In this document: piece by piece, positions 53,213 to 61,322 of the stretch
How the letters are laid out: each line of letters opens with the position of its first letter
Numbering within the stretch: the first letter of the stretch is position 1
Assembly (NCBI GenBank): GCA_023437365.1
Contig: JAEZGK010000103.1
Coordinates: forward strand, 1 to 64,000
Length of the DNA: 64,000 bases
From: Bacillota bacterium
Lineage (GTDB): Bacteria > Bacillota > Clostridia > Lachnospirales > Lachnospiraceae
Reading direction: 5' to 3'
Notes under the pieces: generated by a model
What the model was told of the DNA's origin: nothing
What the model saw: the letters and a program-made list of their open reading frames with translations, nothing else
Databases searched by the model: none
Position numbers and translations under genes: made by a program

Positions 53213-53262
53213 GTTGTATCCTCACAATCCTATTATGAAAATTCTGTCTAATAATGCTGAAA

Positions 53263-53307
53263 AAGAACCCAAATACATAGAATTTATATTCTATCTATTA
53301 GGTTCTT
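53263..53307 (-). terminator. Terminator after the zinc-ribbon gene
   Basis: AAGAACC pairs with GGTTCTT and, inside, ATAGAAT with ATTCTAT; a short T-run (TTTTTC) follows on the minus strand. It begins right at the stop codon. Confidence 0.7.
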
Positions 53308-53532
53308 CTATTTCTTATGAAGTAATGAATCTAGCTTATTGCTATACTGTTGTATACGGGCGATGAATTTCTCTTTACATTCCTTGCGTTCCTCTTCTGT
53401 CATCTCCATGTATTGTGAATACTCCACATCACTTCTTACAAGTGGTGCACCGCAATGGAAGCAGATCGCATCCGGTTTTCTGGAAACCATTCGAAAATTA
53501 TAACATTGCGGGCAAATATATATTCTTAACAT
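53308..53532 (-). CDS. Small zinc-ribbon protein
   Basis: 74 aa. Two cysteine pairs, ICPQC and CFHCGAP, about 18 residues apart, form a zinc ribbon; the second half is a charged helix (EMTEEERKECKEKFIARI). I do not recognise a named family. It has its own promoter (17-bp spacing, TATAAT) and terminator, so it looks like an independent gene placed at the head of the glycan locus. A role as a small regulator or RNA/protein-binding factor is possible but not shown. Confidence 0.75.
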   Translation of the reverse strand: MLRIYICPQCYNFRMVSRKPDAICFHCGAPLVRSDVEYSQYMEMTEEERKECKEKFIARIQQYSNKLDSLLHKK

Positions 53533-53570
53533 ACGAAAATATCCCTCCCAAATGCATAATGGTTTATGAT

Positions 53571-53599
53571 ATTATACTATGATGTCGACAGAAAGTAAA
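53571..53599 (-). promoter_or_regulatory. Promoter of the zinc-ribbon gene
   Basis: TTTACT (53594-53599), 17 bp, then TATAAT (53571-53576) on the minus strand, about 40 bases before the coding start. The -10 box is perfect, the -35 box weak. Confidence 0.5.
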
Positions 53600-53695
53600 C
53601 AGCCTATCAGCAAAATGTATATTTATGTATAGTTATGGAGTTTTATAGGAATTAATTTGTCTTAAAGTACTCTTCTATTACCAGAAACCAAATTC

Positions 53696-53724
53696 TTGTT
53701 ATTTATTTGCGAATATGCTAGTAT
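53696..53724 (+). promoter_or_regulatory. Promoter of the divergent membrane-protein gene
   Basis: TTGTTA (53696-53701), 17 bp, then TAGTAT (53719-53724) on the plus strand, about 100 bases before the ATG at 53825. A GGGAGAG site precedes that ATG. Confidence 0.5.
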
Positions 53725-53824
53725 TATTTTATGTTTTGAAGTAAGGAAAACTAACAACTGTAATAAATACTAACTACAATTACATATGAGGTAAACTATA
53801 TCACTACACTAGGGAGAGATTATT

Positions 53825-54142
53825 ATGTCCAGTTTACGAAAGCTTCAATTACCCAGAACAATAGGCGAGGTATTACTCATTATCTTCAACAGTATTTTTT
53901 TTATTATCTTTTTATATTTATTTCTGCATTCTCTCATTGATAACGGAGCACCCTATCTCTATTTTTCTATAGGGAAGATCTCATTATTGATAGGGATTAT
54001 ATTCCTAACCTTGTTAGTTATTTCTTTTATAGCTGCTTGGATGTCTAATAGAGCGAAAATAAAGTACAACCAGTCTGAGTCTAATGAAGGCAAAGACAAA
54101 AAGAAAAATCCTCTTCTAAAAGGATTACTCAGGCGGCCTTAA
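53825..54142 (+). CDS. N-terminal part of a polytopic membrane protein (probably frameshifted)
   Basis: 105 aa: two TM helices (about 12-38 and 45-72), then a Lys/Glu/Asn-rich tail that runs out of frame to a stop at 54140-54142. The next reading frame, open from 54088, continues as KRITQAALKKQQLQKRRN into the 455-aa protein. The junction needs a -1 shift within 54088-54142, where A-rich runs (54098-54108) occur. Large GT39-like membrane proteins often start with two such helices, then a basic linker and a further helix, so the two ORFs are probably one gene of about 570 aa. Confidence 0.6.
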   Translation: MSSLRKLQLPRTIGEVLLIIFNSIFFIIFLYLFLHSLIDNGAPYLYFSIGKISLLIGIIFLTLLVISFIAAWMSNRAKIKYNQSESNEGKDKKKNPLLKGLLRRP

Positions 54143-54180
54143 AAAAACAACAGTTACAAAAAAGAAGGAATATACTATTT

Positions 54181-55548
54181 GTGGTAGTTGGTTTTCTTGC
54201 TTTACTCATTATGCAGATACTGTATACCAAAATGTTCTATACCAGCATTGGTTGGGATTGTGGTACTATAGTCAACATGGCTATCGATATGCTACAAGGT
54301 AATTCTGATTCTCTGGGTTATCTTGCCCAATTTCCAAACAATACGGCATTATTCTTACTATTATATCATTACTTTAAGATTTGTCTGGGGCTGGGTGTTA
54401 CTGACTTGATTTTTGCGAGTGTTATATTGAATATTGTATTTCTTGATATTGCGATAGCTTTACTGATTGGGGTTTCTCATAAGATGTGGAATAGCAAGAT
54501 TGCAATCATTCTTACTATAGTTCTATCTATTATGTCACTGGCATTTACACCATGGCTGATTGTACCATATACCGATACGATAACAGCATTTTTCCCGATC
54601 GCTTTCTTTTATTTATACCAGTGTATATCCAATCAAAATAACACTTTTCATAACAAGAAACAACAGACGATTTTATTACTAGTTCTGGGAGTTCTTGTAT
54701 TTTTCGGGTTTAAGCTCAAACCTTCTACCATAATCATAATAATTGCCATAGGAATTGGGGCTTTATGTTTTAATAAAAGCATCAGACAAAAGCTTGCAAC
54801 ATATGGGAGAAACATCATAGTCATCTTATGTGGAGTTATGATTGCACTGATAATATTTACGGTAGATGAGCGCAACGTTCTAGGAGAATATCTGTCGAAG
54901 GATATCTATGATGCTTATGAAATGCCTGCCAGCTACTTTACTATGGTGGGATTACAAAAGCAGCCAGTCAGTGATGACAAATCCCTTTGGGGAGCTTTTA
55001 ATTCTGAAGATTATTTCGCAGTGTCAAATATCACAGGTAAATCAGCTAAAGAAGATTATACCTCATCTGTAATCAAGAACCGTATCTCTTCTCTCGGCTT
55101 TACCGGATACATTGAGTTCTTGATGGCGAAAGCAAATTTCTGCTTTGAGGATGGGACATTTTTTTGGGGTGGTGAGGGTAATTTTTTAACCAACGCTGCT
55201 CCTGCAACATCGAACTCTATTGGAAAATGGATTCAAGGTTTTATCTATTATTCCTCAGCAAATTATGTGTCAGTCTACAGTTATCTTCTTCAAGGTGTTT
55301 GGATGACATTACTATTACTAATTTTAATGGGTCTAATATTTGCACCAAACTCTTATAAGAGTTTGCCCTCAATGATTTTACGTATCGCAATCTTCGGACT
55401 GCTGCTATATTTGCTCATATTTGAAGCCAGAAGCCGATATCTTATCAACTATCTTCCGATTTTTATCTTATTGGCTGTTGATGGAATGTTGCATATTATT
55501 TGCTTTATCAATTCAATAAGAATCAAAAGGCAAGCTGAGCAAAATTAA
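54181..55548 (+). CDS. GT39/PMT-like membrane glycosyltransferase, C-terminal part
   Basis: 455 aa from a GTG, but the same frame is open back to 54088 without a clear start. About ten TM helices. The first outer loop has YTSIGWDCGTIVNMAIDMLQ, the acidic WDxG site typical of GT-C enzymes using lipid-linked sugars, and LAQFPNNTALFLLLYHYFK, a conserved pattern in this group. The end carries another helix pair with EARSRYLINYLPIF. It should act outside on wall or surface glycan. It is divergent from the glycan locus. Whether it is functional depends on the frameshift. Confidence 0.7.
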   Translation: MVVGFLALLIMQILYTKMFYTSIGWDCGTIVNMAIDMLQGNSDSLGYLAQFPNNTALFLLLYHYFKICLGLGVTDLIFASVILNIVFLDIAIALLIGVSHKMWNSKIAIILTIVLSIMSLAFTPWLIVPYTDTITAFFPIAFFYLYQCISNQNNTFHNKKQQTILLLVLGVLVFFGFKLKPSTIIIIIAIGIGALCFNKSIRQKLATYGRNIIVILCGVMIALIIFTVDERNVLGEYLSKDIYDAYEMPASYFTMVGLQKQPVSDDKSLWGAFNSEDYFAVSNITGKSAKEDYTSSVIKNRISSLGFTGYIEFLMAKANFCFEDGTFFWGGEGNFLTNAAPATSNSIGKWIQGFIYYSSANYVSVYSYLLQGVWMTLLLLILMGLIFAPNSYKSLPSMILRIAIFGLLLYLLIFEARSRYLINYLPIFILLAVDGMLHIICFINSIRIKRQAEQN

Positions 55549-55604
55549 AATCCAATTATTTACAATGAATATTAAAACCAGATAAATGAAAGTGAGATAC
55601 CTAT

Positions 55605-57200
55605 ATGAGAGACAAAACATTATACTTAGAATGCTATTCCGGTATCAGCGGAGATATGACCGTGGCTGCTTTGCTTGACCTCGGTGCCGATCAGGAGGTC
55701 CTGATGGCAGGCTTAAATAGTCTGAAGGTGGAAGGTTATACCATAAAAATAGGGCGCAGGGAGAAAAACAGCATCTCTGCCTGCGATTTCGATGTTATTT
55801 TAGAGGAGGATTCAGCCGAAAGCCAACCACATTTCCATGATCACAATACGGATCACCTAGATCATTCCCATCATCCTGCTCATTCCCAGGAACATGATTA
55901 CTCTCCTGGTAATGATTTTTCCCGTGAACATGATCACTCTCATGGTAATGCTTTCTCCCGTGAACATGATCACTCTCATGGCCATAATCATGCACATCAA
56001 ACCAAATCTCATGAGCTGCTCCGCCGCCCTGTCAGGGTCCTTCGCCCTGAAAAGGCAGCTCTGAACCGGGACCATACTCATGACCATACTCATAATCATA
56101 CCCATGACCATAACCATGACCATAACCATGACCATAACCATGACCATACCCATGACCATACTCATGACCATAACCATCTTGAACATGATTCTATCCATCT
56201 TGGTCATCATGAGCATCGCAATTTATCCATAATTAACGGTATCATTGACAACTCCGCCATTACGGATCAAGCGAAGACTATTGCAAAAAAGATCTTCTAT
56301 ATCGTTGCGGCTGCCGAGGCAACTGCTCACGGAAAGCCCATTGAAGAAGTCCATTTCCACGAGGTGGGTGCCATCGACTCTATCGTAGATATCGTCGCTG
56401 CAGCCATCTGCTTGGATAATCTTCAGATTCAGGATGTCATACTATCTGAATTATATGAGGGTACCGGCTTTATTAATTGTCAGCATGGGACCCTGCCCGT
56501 TCCTGTTCCCGCAGTTATTAACATTGCTTCAGCGCATGAGCTCCCGCTGCACATTACTCAAGTGAAGGGTGAGATGGTAACACCGACGGGTGCAGCGATT
56601 GCTGCAGCCATCCGTACAAAGGAGGTCTTGCCTAAGGATATGAGGATTACTAAGATCGGGCTGGGTGCCGGAAAGAGAACTTATGAGGGTGCCAGCGGGT
56701 TACTCCGTGCTATGCTGATTGAAGCCTCCGATTCCAGTAAGGATGCTCCTGCTCACGATGTACAAACCGACCGGGTTTGGGTTCTGGAAGCCAATATGGA
56801 TGACTGCAGTGGTGAGGCGCTTGCGTATACAATGGAGCTTCTGCTAAAGAATGGTGCCAAGGATGCGTATTATACACCCATCTTCATGAAGAAGAACCGC
56901 CCTGCTTATCTTCTTGGTGTCCTCTGCAGTGAAGAACAGATTTCTCAGATGGAACAGATCATTTTTATGAATACGACCACCATCGGTATTCGAAGACATG
57001 AGGCAATCCGTTCTGTCCTGAACAGAGAAATCATCACCGTATCCACCGTTTACGGAGAGGCCCAGGTCAAGGTATGTACCTATGAAGATCAGAAATTCTA
57101 TTATCCTGAGTTTGAGAGTATAAAAAAGCTCTGTGAAGGCTCAAAGCTTGATTATCAGACGTTATATCATATCGTTCAGGAGTCAGCTAGGAAAAACTAA
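55605..57200 (+). CDS. larC: Nickel pincer cofactor biosynthesis protein LarC, His-rich
   Basis: 531-aa LarC (DUF111), which inserts nickel into the pyridinium bisthiocarboxylate to make the nickel-pincer cofactor of lactate racemase-type enzymes. The start LECYSGISGDMTVAALLDLG and the later GEMVTPTGAAIAAAI, VWVLEANMDDCSGEALAYTM and FMKKNRPAYLLGVL are clear LarC blocks. Residues about 75-210 are a low-complexity insertion with about 44 histidines in HD, HN, HT and HS pairs, a probable nickel store. In Lactobacillus plantarum LarC is made by a programmed frameshift; here one ORF covers both halves. No clear site beyond AGTGAG precedes the ATG. Confidence 0.94.
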   Translation: MRDKTLYLECYSGISGDMTVAALLDLGADQEVLMAGLNSLKVEGYTIKIGRREKNSISACDFDVILEEDSAESQPHFHDHNTDHLDHSHHPAHSQEHDYSPGNDFSREHDHSHGNAFSREHDHSHGHNHAHQTKSHELLRRPVRVLRPEKAALNRDHTHDHTHNHTHDHNHDHNHDHNHDHTHDHTHDHNHLEHDSIHLGHHEHRNLSIINGIIDNSAITDQAKTIAKKIFYIVAAAEATAHGKPIEEVHFHEVGAIDSIVDIVAAAICLDNLQIQDVILSELYEGTGFINCQHGTLPVPVPAVINIASAHELPLHITQVKGEMVTPTGAAIAAAIRTKEVLPKDMRITKIGLGAGKRTYEGASGLLRAMLIEASDSSKDAPAHDVQTDRVWVLEANMDDCSGEALAYTMELLLKNGAKDAYYTPIFMKKNRPAYLLGVLCSEEQISQMEQIIFMNTTTIGIRRHEAIRSVLNREIITVSTVYGEAQVKVCTYEDQKFYYPEFESIKKLCEGSKLDYQTLYHIVQESARKN

Positions 57201-57208
57201 TTTAACTG

Positions 57209-57290
57209 AGTCAGTAAGAGAAGCGAGTCAACTGTATCAGTAAGAAAAGCGTGTCAACTGTATCAGCGAAGATGCCTAAGTCAACAACTG
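57209..57290. repeat. Short 25/26-bp direct repeats between larC and larE
   Basis: Imperfect units based on GTCAACTGTATCAGTAAGAA follow the larC stop two to three times. The rest of the 250-base gap (to the larE start) shows nothing further I can name apart from an A-rich region with AAAGGATAG before larE. Confidence 0.55.
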
Positions 57291-57454
57291 AGTATTGTTC
57301 GAAATAAATCATCGAAGCTTCTCGCACAAAAGTCAGACTGAGGCAAGAAATGCACTACGTGCAATTAAGAAATTCGCGATACACAAGGCAAGAAATGTGT
57401 CATGCCAAAGTAATGAGTATCAAATCAGAGAGAAGAAAGGATAGAGAAATAAAT

Positions 57455-58375
57455 ATGTCCGATAGAAATATATTGAATGATAGAGCGAATCCTATAACAG
57501 CCTCAGCACCTGAACTAGTAACTGTTCCTGCTACAGTTTCTATAAATGAATTGAATCCTGATGTACAGGCCCTCTACCTTCGCCTGTATCAAGCTATGGA
57601 GGCTCATATTACAGAAGGACTTGCCATTGCTTTCTCCGGAGGAGTCGATTCCAGTCTTCTGCTGCGCATTGCCTGTGAGGTCGGTGCCAAGCATCACAAA
57701 CCGGTTCTTGCCGTTACCTTTGAGACTAAGCTTCATCCGCACGGAGATCTCTCAGAGGCGAAGCAGCTTGCAGAATGCTTCGGAGCACTGCACAAGACTA
57801 TTGAAGTGGATGAATTCGCAGATCCTGAGATCATGAATAATCCCATTGACCGCTGTTACAGGTGTAAGACTCTTCTGTTTAATACCTTTCTTTCCTATGC
57901 ACATCAGGAGGGCTATCATTACCTGATGGATGGTACGAATTATGATGATCTGAAGGTCTACCGCCCGGGTAGAAAAGCGCTTTCTGAGCTTGGAATCCAT
58001 AGCCCCCTGATGGAGAATCAGGTTACGAAGGCTATGATACGCGCCCTTTCGGCAGACCTGGGCATTCCAACCTCGGATAAGCCCTCCGCTCCCTGCCTTG
58101 CGACCCGGCTGCCTTATGGCGCACGACTGGATTTCGAGCTGCTTTCCAGATTAGATCAGGGCGAACAGTATTTAAAAGGTTTTGGCTTTTATAATGTCCG
58201 GCTAAGGCTACATGGAGATATACTCAGAATTGAGCTTGACAAGAAGGATTTCGAAAAGCTGCTTAGGCATCAGGAAGAACTCCTGATAAAACTAAAGGAA
58301 CTAGGCTTTCTTTACATCACTTTGGATCTGGAAGGCTTTCGTTCCGGCAGCATGGATATTCATATACAACAATAG
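57455..58375 (+). CDS. larE: ATP-dependent sulfur transferase LarE (three-cysteine type)
   Basis: About 306-aa PP-loop enzyme that adenylates and sulfurates the nicotinate-derived carboxylates of the pincer cofactor. AFSGGVDSSLLLRIA is the PP-loop; CYRCKTLLF supplies a CxxC, and SAPCLATRLPYG the cysteine corresponding to the sacrificial one in the Lactobacillus protein. Three such cysteines mark the form reported in Thermotoga to hold a [4Fe-4S] cluster and act catalytically. I start at the ATG at 57455, preceded by AAAGGATAG; an upstream in-frame ATG at 57350 gives a low-complexity extension. It follows larC and converges on nikO. Confidence 0.9.
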   Translation: MSDRNILNDRANPITASAPELVTVPATVSINELNPDVQALYLRLYQAMEAHITEGLAIAFSGGVDSSLLLRIACEVGAKHHKPVLAVTFETKLHPHGDLSEAKQLAECFGALHKTIEVDEFADPEIMNNPIDRCYRCKTLLFNTFLSYAHQEGYHYLMDGTNYDDLKVYRPGRKALSELGIHSPLMENQVTKAMIRALSADLGIPTSDKPSAPCLATRLPYGARLDFELLSRLDQGEQYLKGFGFYNVRLRLHGDILRIELDKKDFEKLLRHQEELLIKLKELGFLYITLDLEGFRSGSMDIHIQQ

Positions 58376-58422
58376 TACTAGTTATATATGCTTAGTAGTT
58401 AAATTCATGAACAGCTTCCATA

Positions 58423-59154
58423 TCAGGTGGCTGTCATCCCCTGTAGACAAAAGGGTAGCTCCAGACCTGCTTCCTCAAGTAGTACTCTGTCGGTCAGAAT
58501 ATCCTTAGCTGTACCCTCTGCAAATATAGACCCTTCCTTCAGTATGAGGACTCTATCGCAAAGCTCCAAGGCCATATCCAGGTCATGGGTGGCTATGAGC
58601 TTCGTCATTGATAAGCTCTTCAGTAGCTGCATCAGCTTTCTTCTGGTCTTTGGATCTAGGAAGGAGGTCGGTTCATCAAACAATACAATGGAAGGTTCCA
58701 TAACCAGGATTGTTGCTATGGCAATGATCCTTTTTTCACCGCCAGAGAGCTTATTCGAACTCATAGCTTCCAGCTTTTCCACTCCAAGTGCCTTAATGAC
58801 CTGATGAATTCTATCCTTGATCTTCTCCTCCGTCATGCCGTAATTTCTCAGACCGAAGGCTATATCGTCATATACATTGGACATAAAAAGCTGGTCGTCC
58901 GGATTCTGAAACACGACACCGATTCTTTCCCTGATCTTTCTTATCGTATCCTTTTGAAGCGTAGTGCCATTGACCTCTATCCTGCCGCCACAGGGTAAAA
59001 GTAATCCGACCAGTGACATCAGCAGCGTAGACTTGCCAGCCCCATTTGCACCAATCAATCCGACAGTCTCACCGTCCCGAATCAATGCGCTTAATTCATT
59101 AATTACCTGATTTCCATCATGATATCTTACACATAGCTTATCTATCACAAGCAT
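58423..59154 (-). CDS. nikO: ECF nickel/cobalt transporter ATPase
   Basis: 243-aa energising ATPase of an ECF-type metal transporter. GLIGANGAGKSTLLMSLVGL (Walker A), NKLSGGEKRIIAIATILVME (signature), VLFDEPTSFLDPKT (Walker B) and IATHDLDMALELCDRVLIL (switch His) are all present, along with the Q-loop FQNPDDQLF. It completes the NikMN-NikQ-NikO set. It is separated from nikQ by 237 bp with a small inverted-repeat element. Nickel rather than cobalt is chosen because of the lar genes on both sides. Confidence 0.92.
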   Translation of the reverse strand: MLVIDKLCVRYHDGNQVINELSALIRDGETVGLIGANGAGKSTLLMSLVGLLLPCGGRIEVNGTTLQKDTIRKIRERIGVVFQNPDDQLFMSNVYDDIAFGLRNYGMTEEKIKDRIHQVIKALGVEKLEAMSSNKLSGGEKRIIAIATILVMEPSIVLFDEPTSFLDPKTRRKLMQLLKSLSMTKLIATHDLDMALELCDRVLILKEGSIFAEGTAKDILTDRVLLEEAGLELPFCLQGMTAT

Positions 59155-59282
59155 GGTCTTCCTCCCCTATTTCAGTAGCCCCTATTTGATAATGTCAAAG
59201 GTCACCTCTAATAAATTTTCATTAAATATTCAATTTGATTATGAGATTTTACTAGAACATTCAAAATAATGATTAGCGTGTC

Positions 59283-59383
59283 CTAAAGTGTTCTGCACAA
59301 TTTCTAATGCAATTGAATAGTATTTCAAGGTTTCTTATCAATATAATATATTGGAAAACACCTTTGGTGATATAACACTTTAG
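59283..59383. repeat. 101-bp element with 10-bp terminal inverted repeats
   Basis: CTAAAGTGTT (59283-59292) and AACACTTTAG (59374-59383) are perfect reverse complements bounding an AT-rich core with an ACACC/GGTGA hairpin. It lies in the 237-bp gap between nikQ and nikO and may be a MITE remnant or an internal transcript-processing or terminator site. Nothing else is visible in the gap. Confidence 0.45.
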
Positions 59384-59391
59384 CCAAGTAT

Positions 59392-60198
59392 TTATATAAA
59401 TAAACCACCTATGGTTTTACTGATATTAAAGCTTCGAAGGAGGATCAGAGCCGTACTGATTATAAGAAGATAAATCCAATCGGAGGCTTTTAGTCTTCTA
59501 TGCTCCGAGAAACGGATTTCTCCTTCAAAGCCTCTGCATTTCATCGCATAATATACCCGTTCTGCTCTACCGAAGCTTCTAAGCAGCAGTTGTCCGAGAA
59601 ATGCCCCCATATCCTTTAGCCTGATTCCCTTCTCGCCCGGAGCTCGAAGAATATACGCATGGTACATAACCAAAGCTTCGTTCGCCAGCAGTTCCAGATA
59701 ACGGAAGGTCATTGTAAGCTGCAGTATTATCATGGAAGGAATTCTGAACTGAAGCATAACTTTAAGCAGATCATTCATACTCGTTGTCGCAATCAAAATC
59801 AGAAGTGCCATGACTGTCAGAAGCGTCTTACATATGATAGAGCAAAATCCCAACACTCCTCCGGTGATGCTCAAAGCTCCAATTTGTACTACTGCTTCTC
59901 GATTAACGAACAGGTTCGACAGTCCCGCAAAGAATGAAAAGGGAAGTGCGGCCAGCATCCGCCCGAGTAGCGGTCGAAAGGGAATTTCTCCCAGCGACAT
60001 GCATAATACTGGAAAAAGCACCAGGGATAACAGTCCGCTTACCTCATAGACCGGAAAAGAGATCACCGTAATCAGATAGATTACGGTGGTCAGCAGCTTG
60101 ACAGCAGGATGCAGTCGATGTATCAAAGTATCCCTTGAGGATAGCTCCTCTAATGTATTGATTTTAATGATTGATTTTTTTAAGTCAGACATAGACAC
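59392..60198 (-). CDS. nikQ: ECF nickel/cobalt transporter membrane component (CbiQ/NikQ)
   Basis: 268 aa with five to six TM helices, the T-component of an ECF metal transporter. The coupling helices carry the Ala-Arg-Gly-type motifs: ILRAPGEKGIRLKD and YYAMKCRGFEGEIRF, with MKCRGF the family signature. It lies 50 bp after nikMN in the larB-nikMN-nikQ-nikO order. It anchors the ATPase to the metal-binding NikM subunit. Confidence 0.9.
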   Translation of the reverse strand: MSMSDLKKSIIKINTLEELSSRDTLIHRLHPAVKLLTTVIYLITVISFPVYEVSGLLSLVLFPVLCMSLGEIPFRPLLGRMLAALPFSFFAGLSNLFVNREAVVQIGALSITGGVLGFCSIICKTLLTVMALLILIATTSMNDLLKVMLQFRIPSMIILQLTMTFRYLELLANEALVMYHAYILRAPGEKGIRLKDMGAFLGQLLLRSFGRAERVYYAMKCRGFEGEIRFSEHRRLKASDWIYLLIISTALILLRSFNISKTIGGLFI

Positions 60199-60248
60199 CC
60201 TTTAAGAATCATATTTTATTTACCCCTGCACTTCCCCGAAGGGCAAGA

Positions 60249-61271
60249 CTATTGAATACTTGCCGGCGAGTGCCGAAGCTTTTTTACTATTACAATGATG
60301 CTGCCGGCGATGCACACCAAAGCCAGGGTGATAAAGCCACCGACAAGCCCTGCCAATCCGGTACCGTCACCGCTTTTACCCTCCGCTGCCTGTTTTGACT
60401 GATAGTCCGGAAAGATTGCGGTAGTATCCTGGATTTCTTGTATTGAAGCATGTGTTTTTGAACCAGATGAAATTTCCTCTCCTCCCGTCACCTTAAGAAT
60501 GGACCATTCCAGTCCATCCGGATTAGCAGAGGCGAATGCGGATAGGACACCTCCTGTAATCAATGTGAGCGCTGCCATTACGATGAAAAACCTCTTTTTT
60601 GATGAGTGGACCGCACCGGATGTACCCAGCGGTTCCTCCACAAGCTCCTTACGAAACTGATAAATAAATAAAAGAATAGAAGCGGTTACAATACCCTCTA
60701 CCAGACCGATTGCCAGATGGATCGGCTGCATGATCGCTGCAAAGACAGCAAAGGGAAGCTCGGTTATCCCTGAGACACAGGTCTCAAGTACTACTCCGAA
60801 CGCTCCAAGCTGTAGTCCGATTACAGAAGCTAATGTCGCTGCTACAGCTATTCTTCGAGGCGTTATTTTTTGCTTTAGAATCGGCCGATAAATCAAAGGA
60901 TAGATAATCAGACATGGGATGATTGCCATATTGAATATATTACAACCCAAGGCTAGCAGACCTCCATCCGCAAAAAACAGGCATTGGATTAATAATACCG
61001 ACGCTAGGGTGATAACTGCCGGATAGGGTCCAAGCAAAGCAGCCAATAGAATTCCTCCGCCGATATGTCCGCTGGAGCCTGTCACAGGAATGGTAAAATT
61101 AATCATCTGTGCCGCAAATACGAAGGCTCCCATGACTCCCATCATAGGTATCTTATGATCCTCAATCTCAGTTTTCTTAATTTTTTTCACACTTAATCCA
61201 AGCGCTCCGACAGAAATAGCATTCATCGTACTGCCAACAGCTACGGATAGCAATGCATCAGACATATGCAT
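60249..61271 (-). CDS. nikMN: Fused nickel-binding subunit NikMN
   Basis: 340 aa. The N-terminus MHMSDALLS holds the Met-His-Met metal-entry motif of CbiM/NikM, needed for Ni/Co binding. Seven or so TM helices follow with PVTGSSGHIGGGILLAALLG and ITELPFAVFAAIMQPIHLAI typical of NikM. The C-terminal 100 residues (DGTGLAGLVGGFITLALVCI as a final TM helix after a periplasmic loop with PDYQSK) are the NikN part. It lies 51 bp after larB and before nikQ. Confidence 0.92.
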   Translation of the reverse strand: MHMSDALLSVAVGSTMNAISVGALGLSVKKIKKTEIEDHKIPMMGVMGAFVFAAQMINFTIPVTGSSGHIGGGILLAALLGPYPAVITLASVLLIQCLFFADGGLLALGCNIFNMAIIPCLIIYPLIYRPILKQKITPRRIAVAATLASVIGLQLGAFGVVLETCVSGITELPFAVFAAIMQPIHLAIGLVEGIVTASILLFIYQFRKELVEEPLGTSGAVHSSKKRFFIVMAALTLITGGVLSAFASANPDGLEWSILKVTGGEEISSGSKTHASIQEIQDTTAIFPDYQSKQAAEGKSGDGTGLAGLVGGFITLALVCIAGSIIVIVKKLRHSPASIQ

Positions 61272-61322
61272 GTATTATTACCTCCTTATTATAAATATAA
61301 GCATTTCGCCCTGATCAATCAT

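Noticed and set aside
55795..56216. Minus-strand ORFs opposite the LarC His-rich part (Met/Val-rich or His/Tyr-rich)
   Set aside because: They are reverse readings of CATGAC-type codons; the LarC frame is continuous with conserved blocks on both sides.
55605..57200. Programmed frameshift in larC as in Lactobacillus
   Set aside because: Both LarC halves are in a single uninterrupted frame here.
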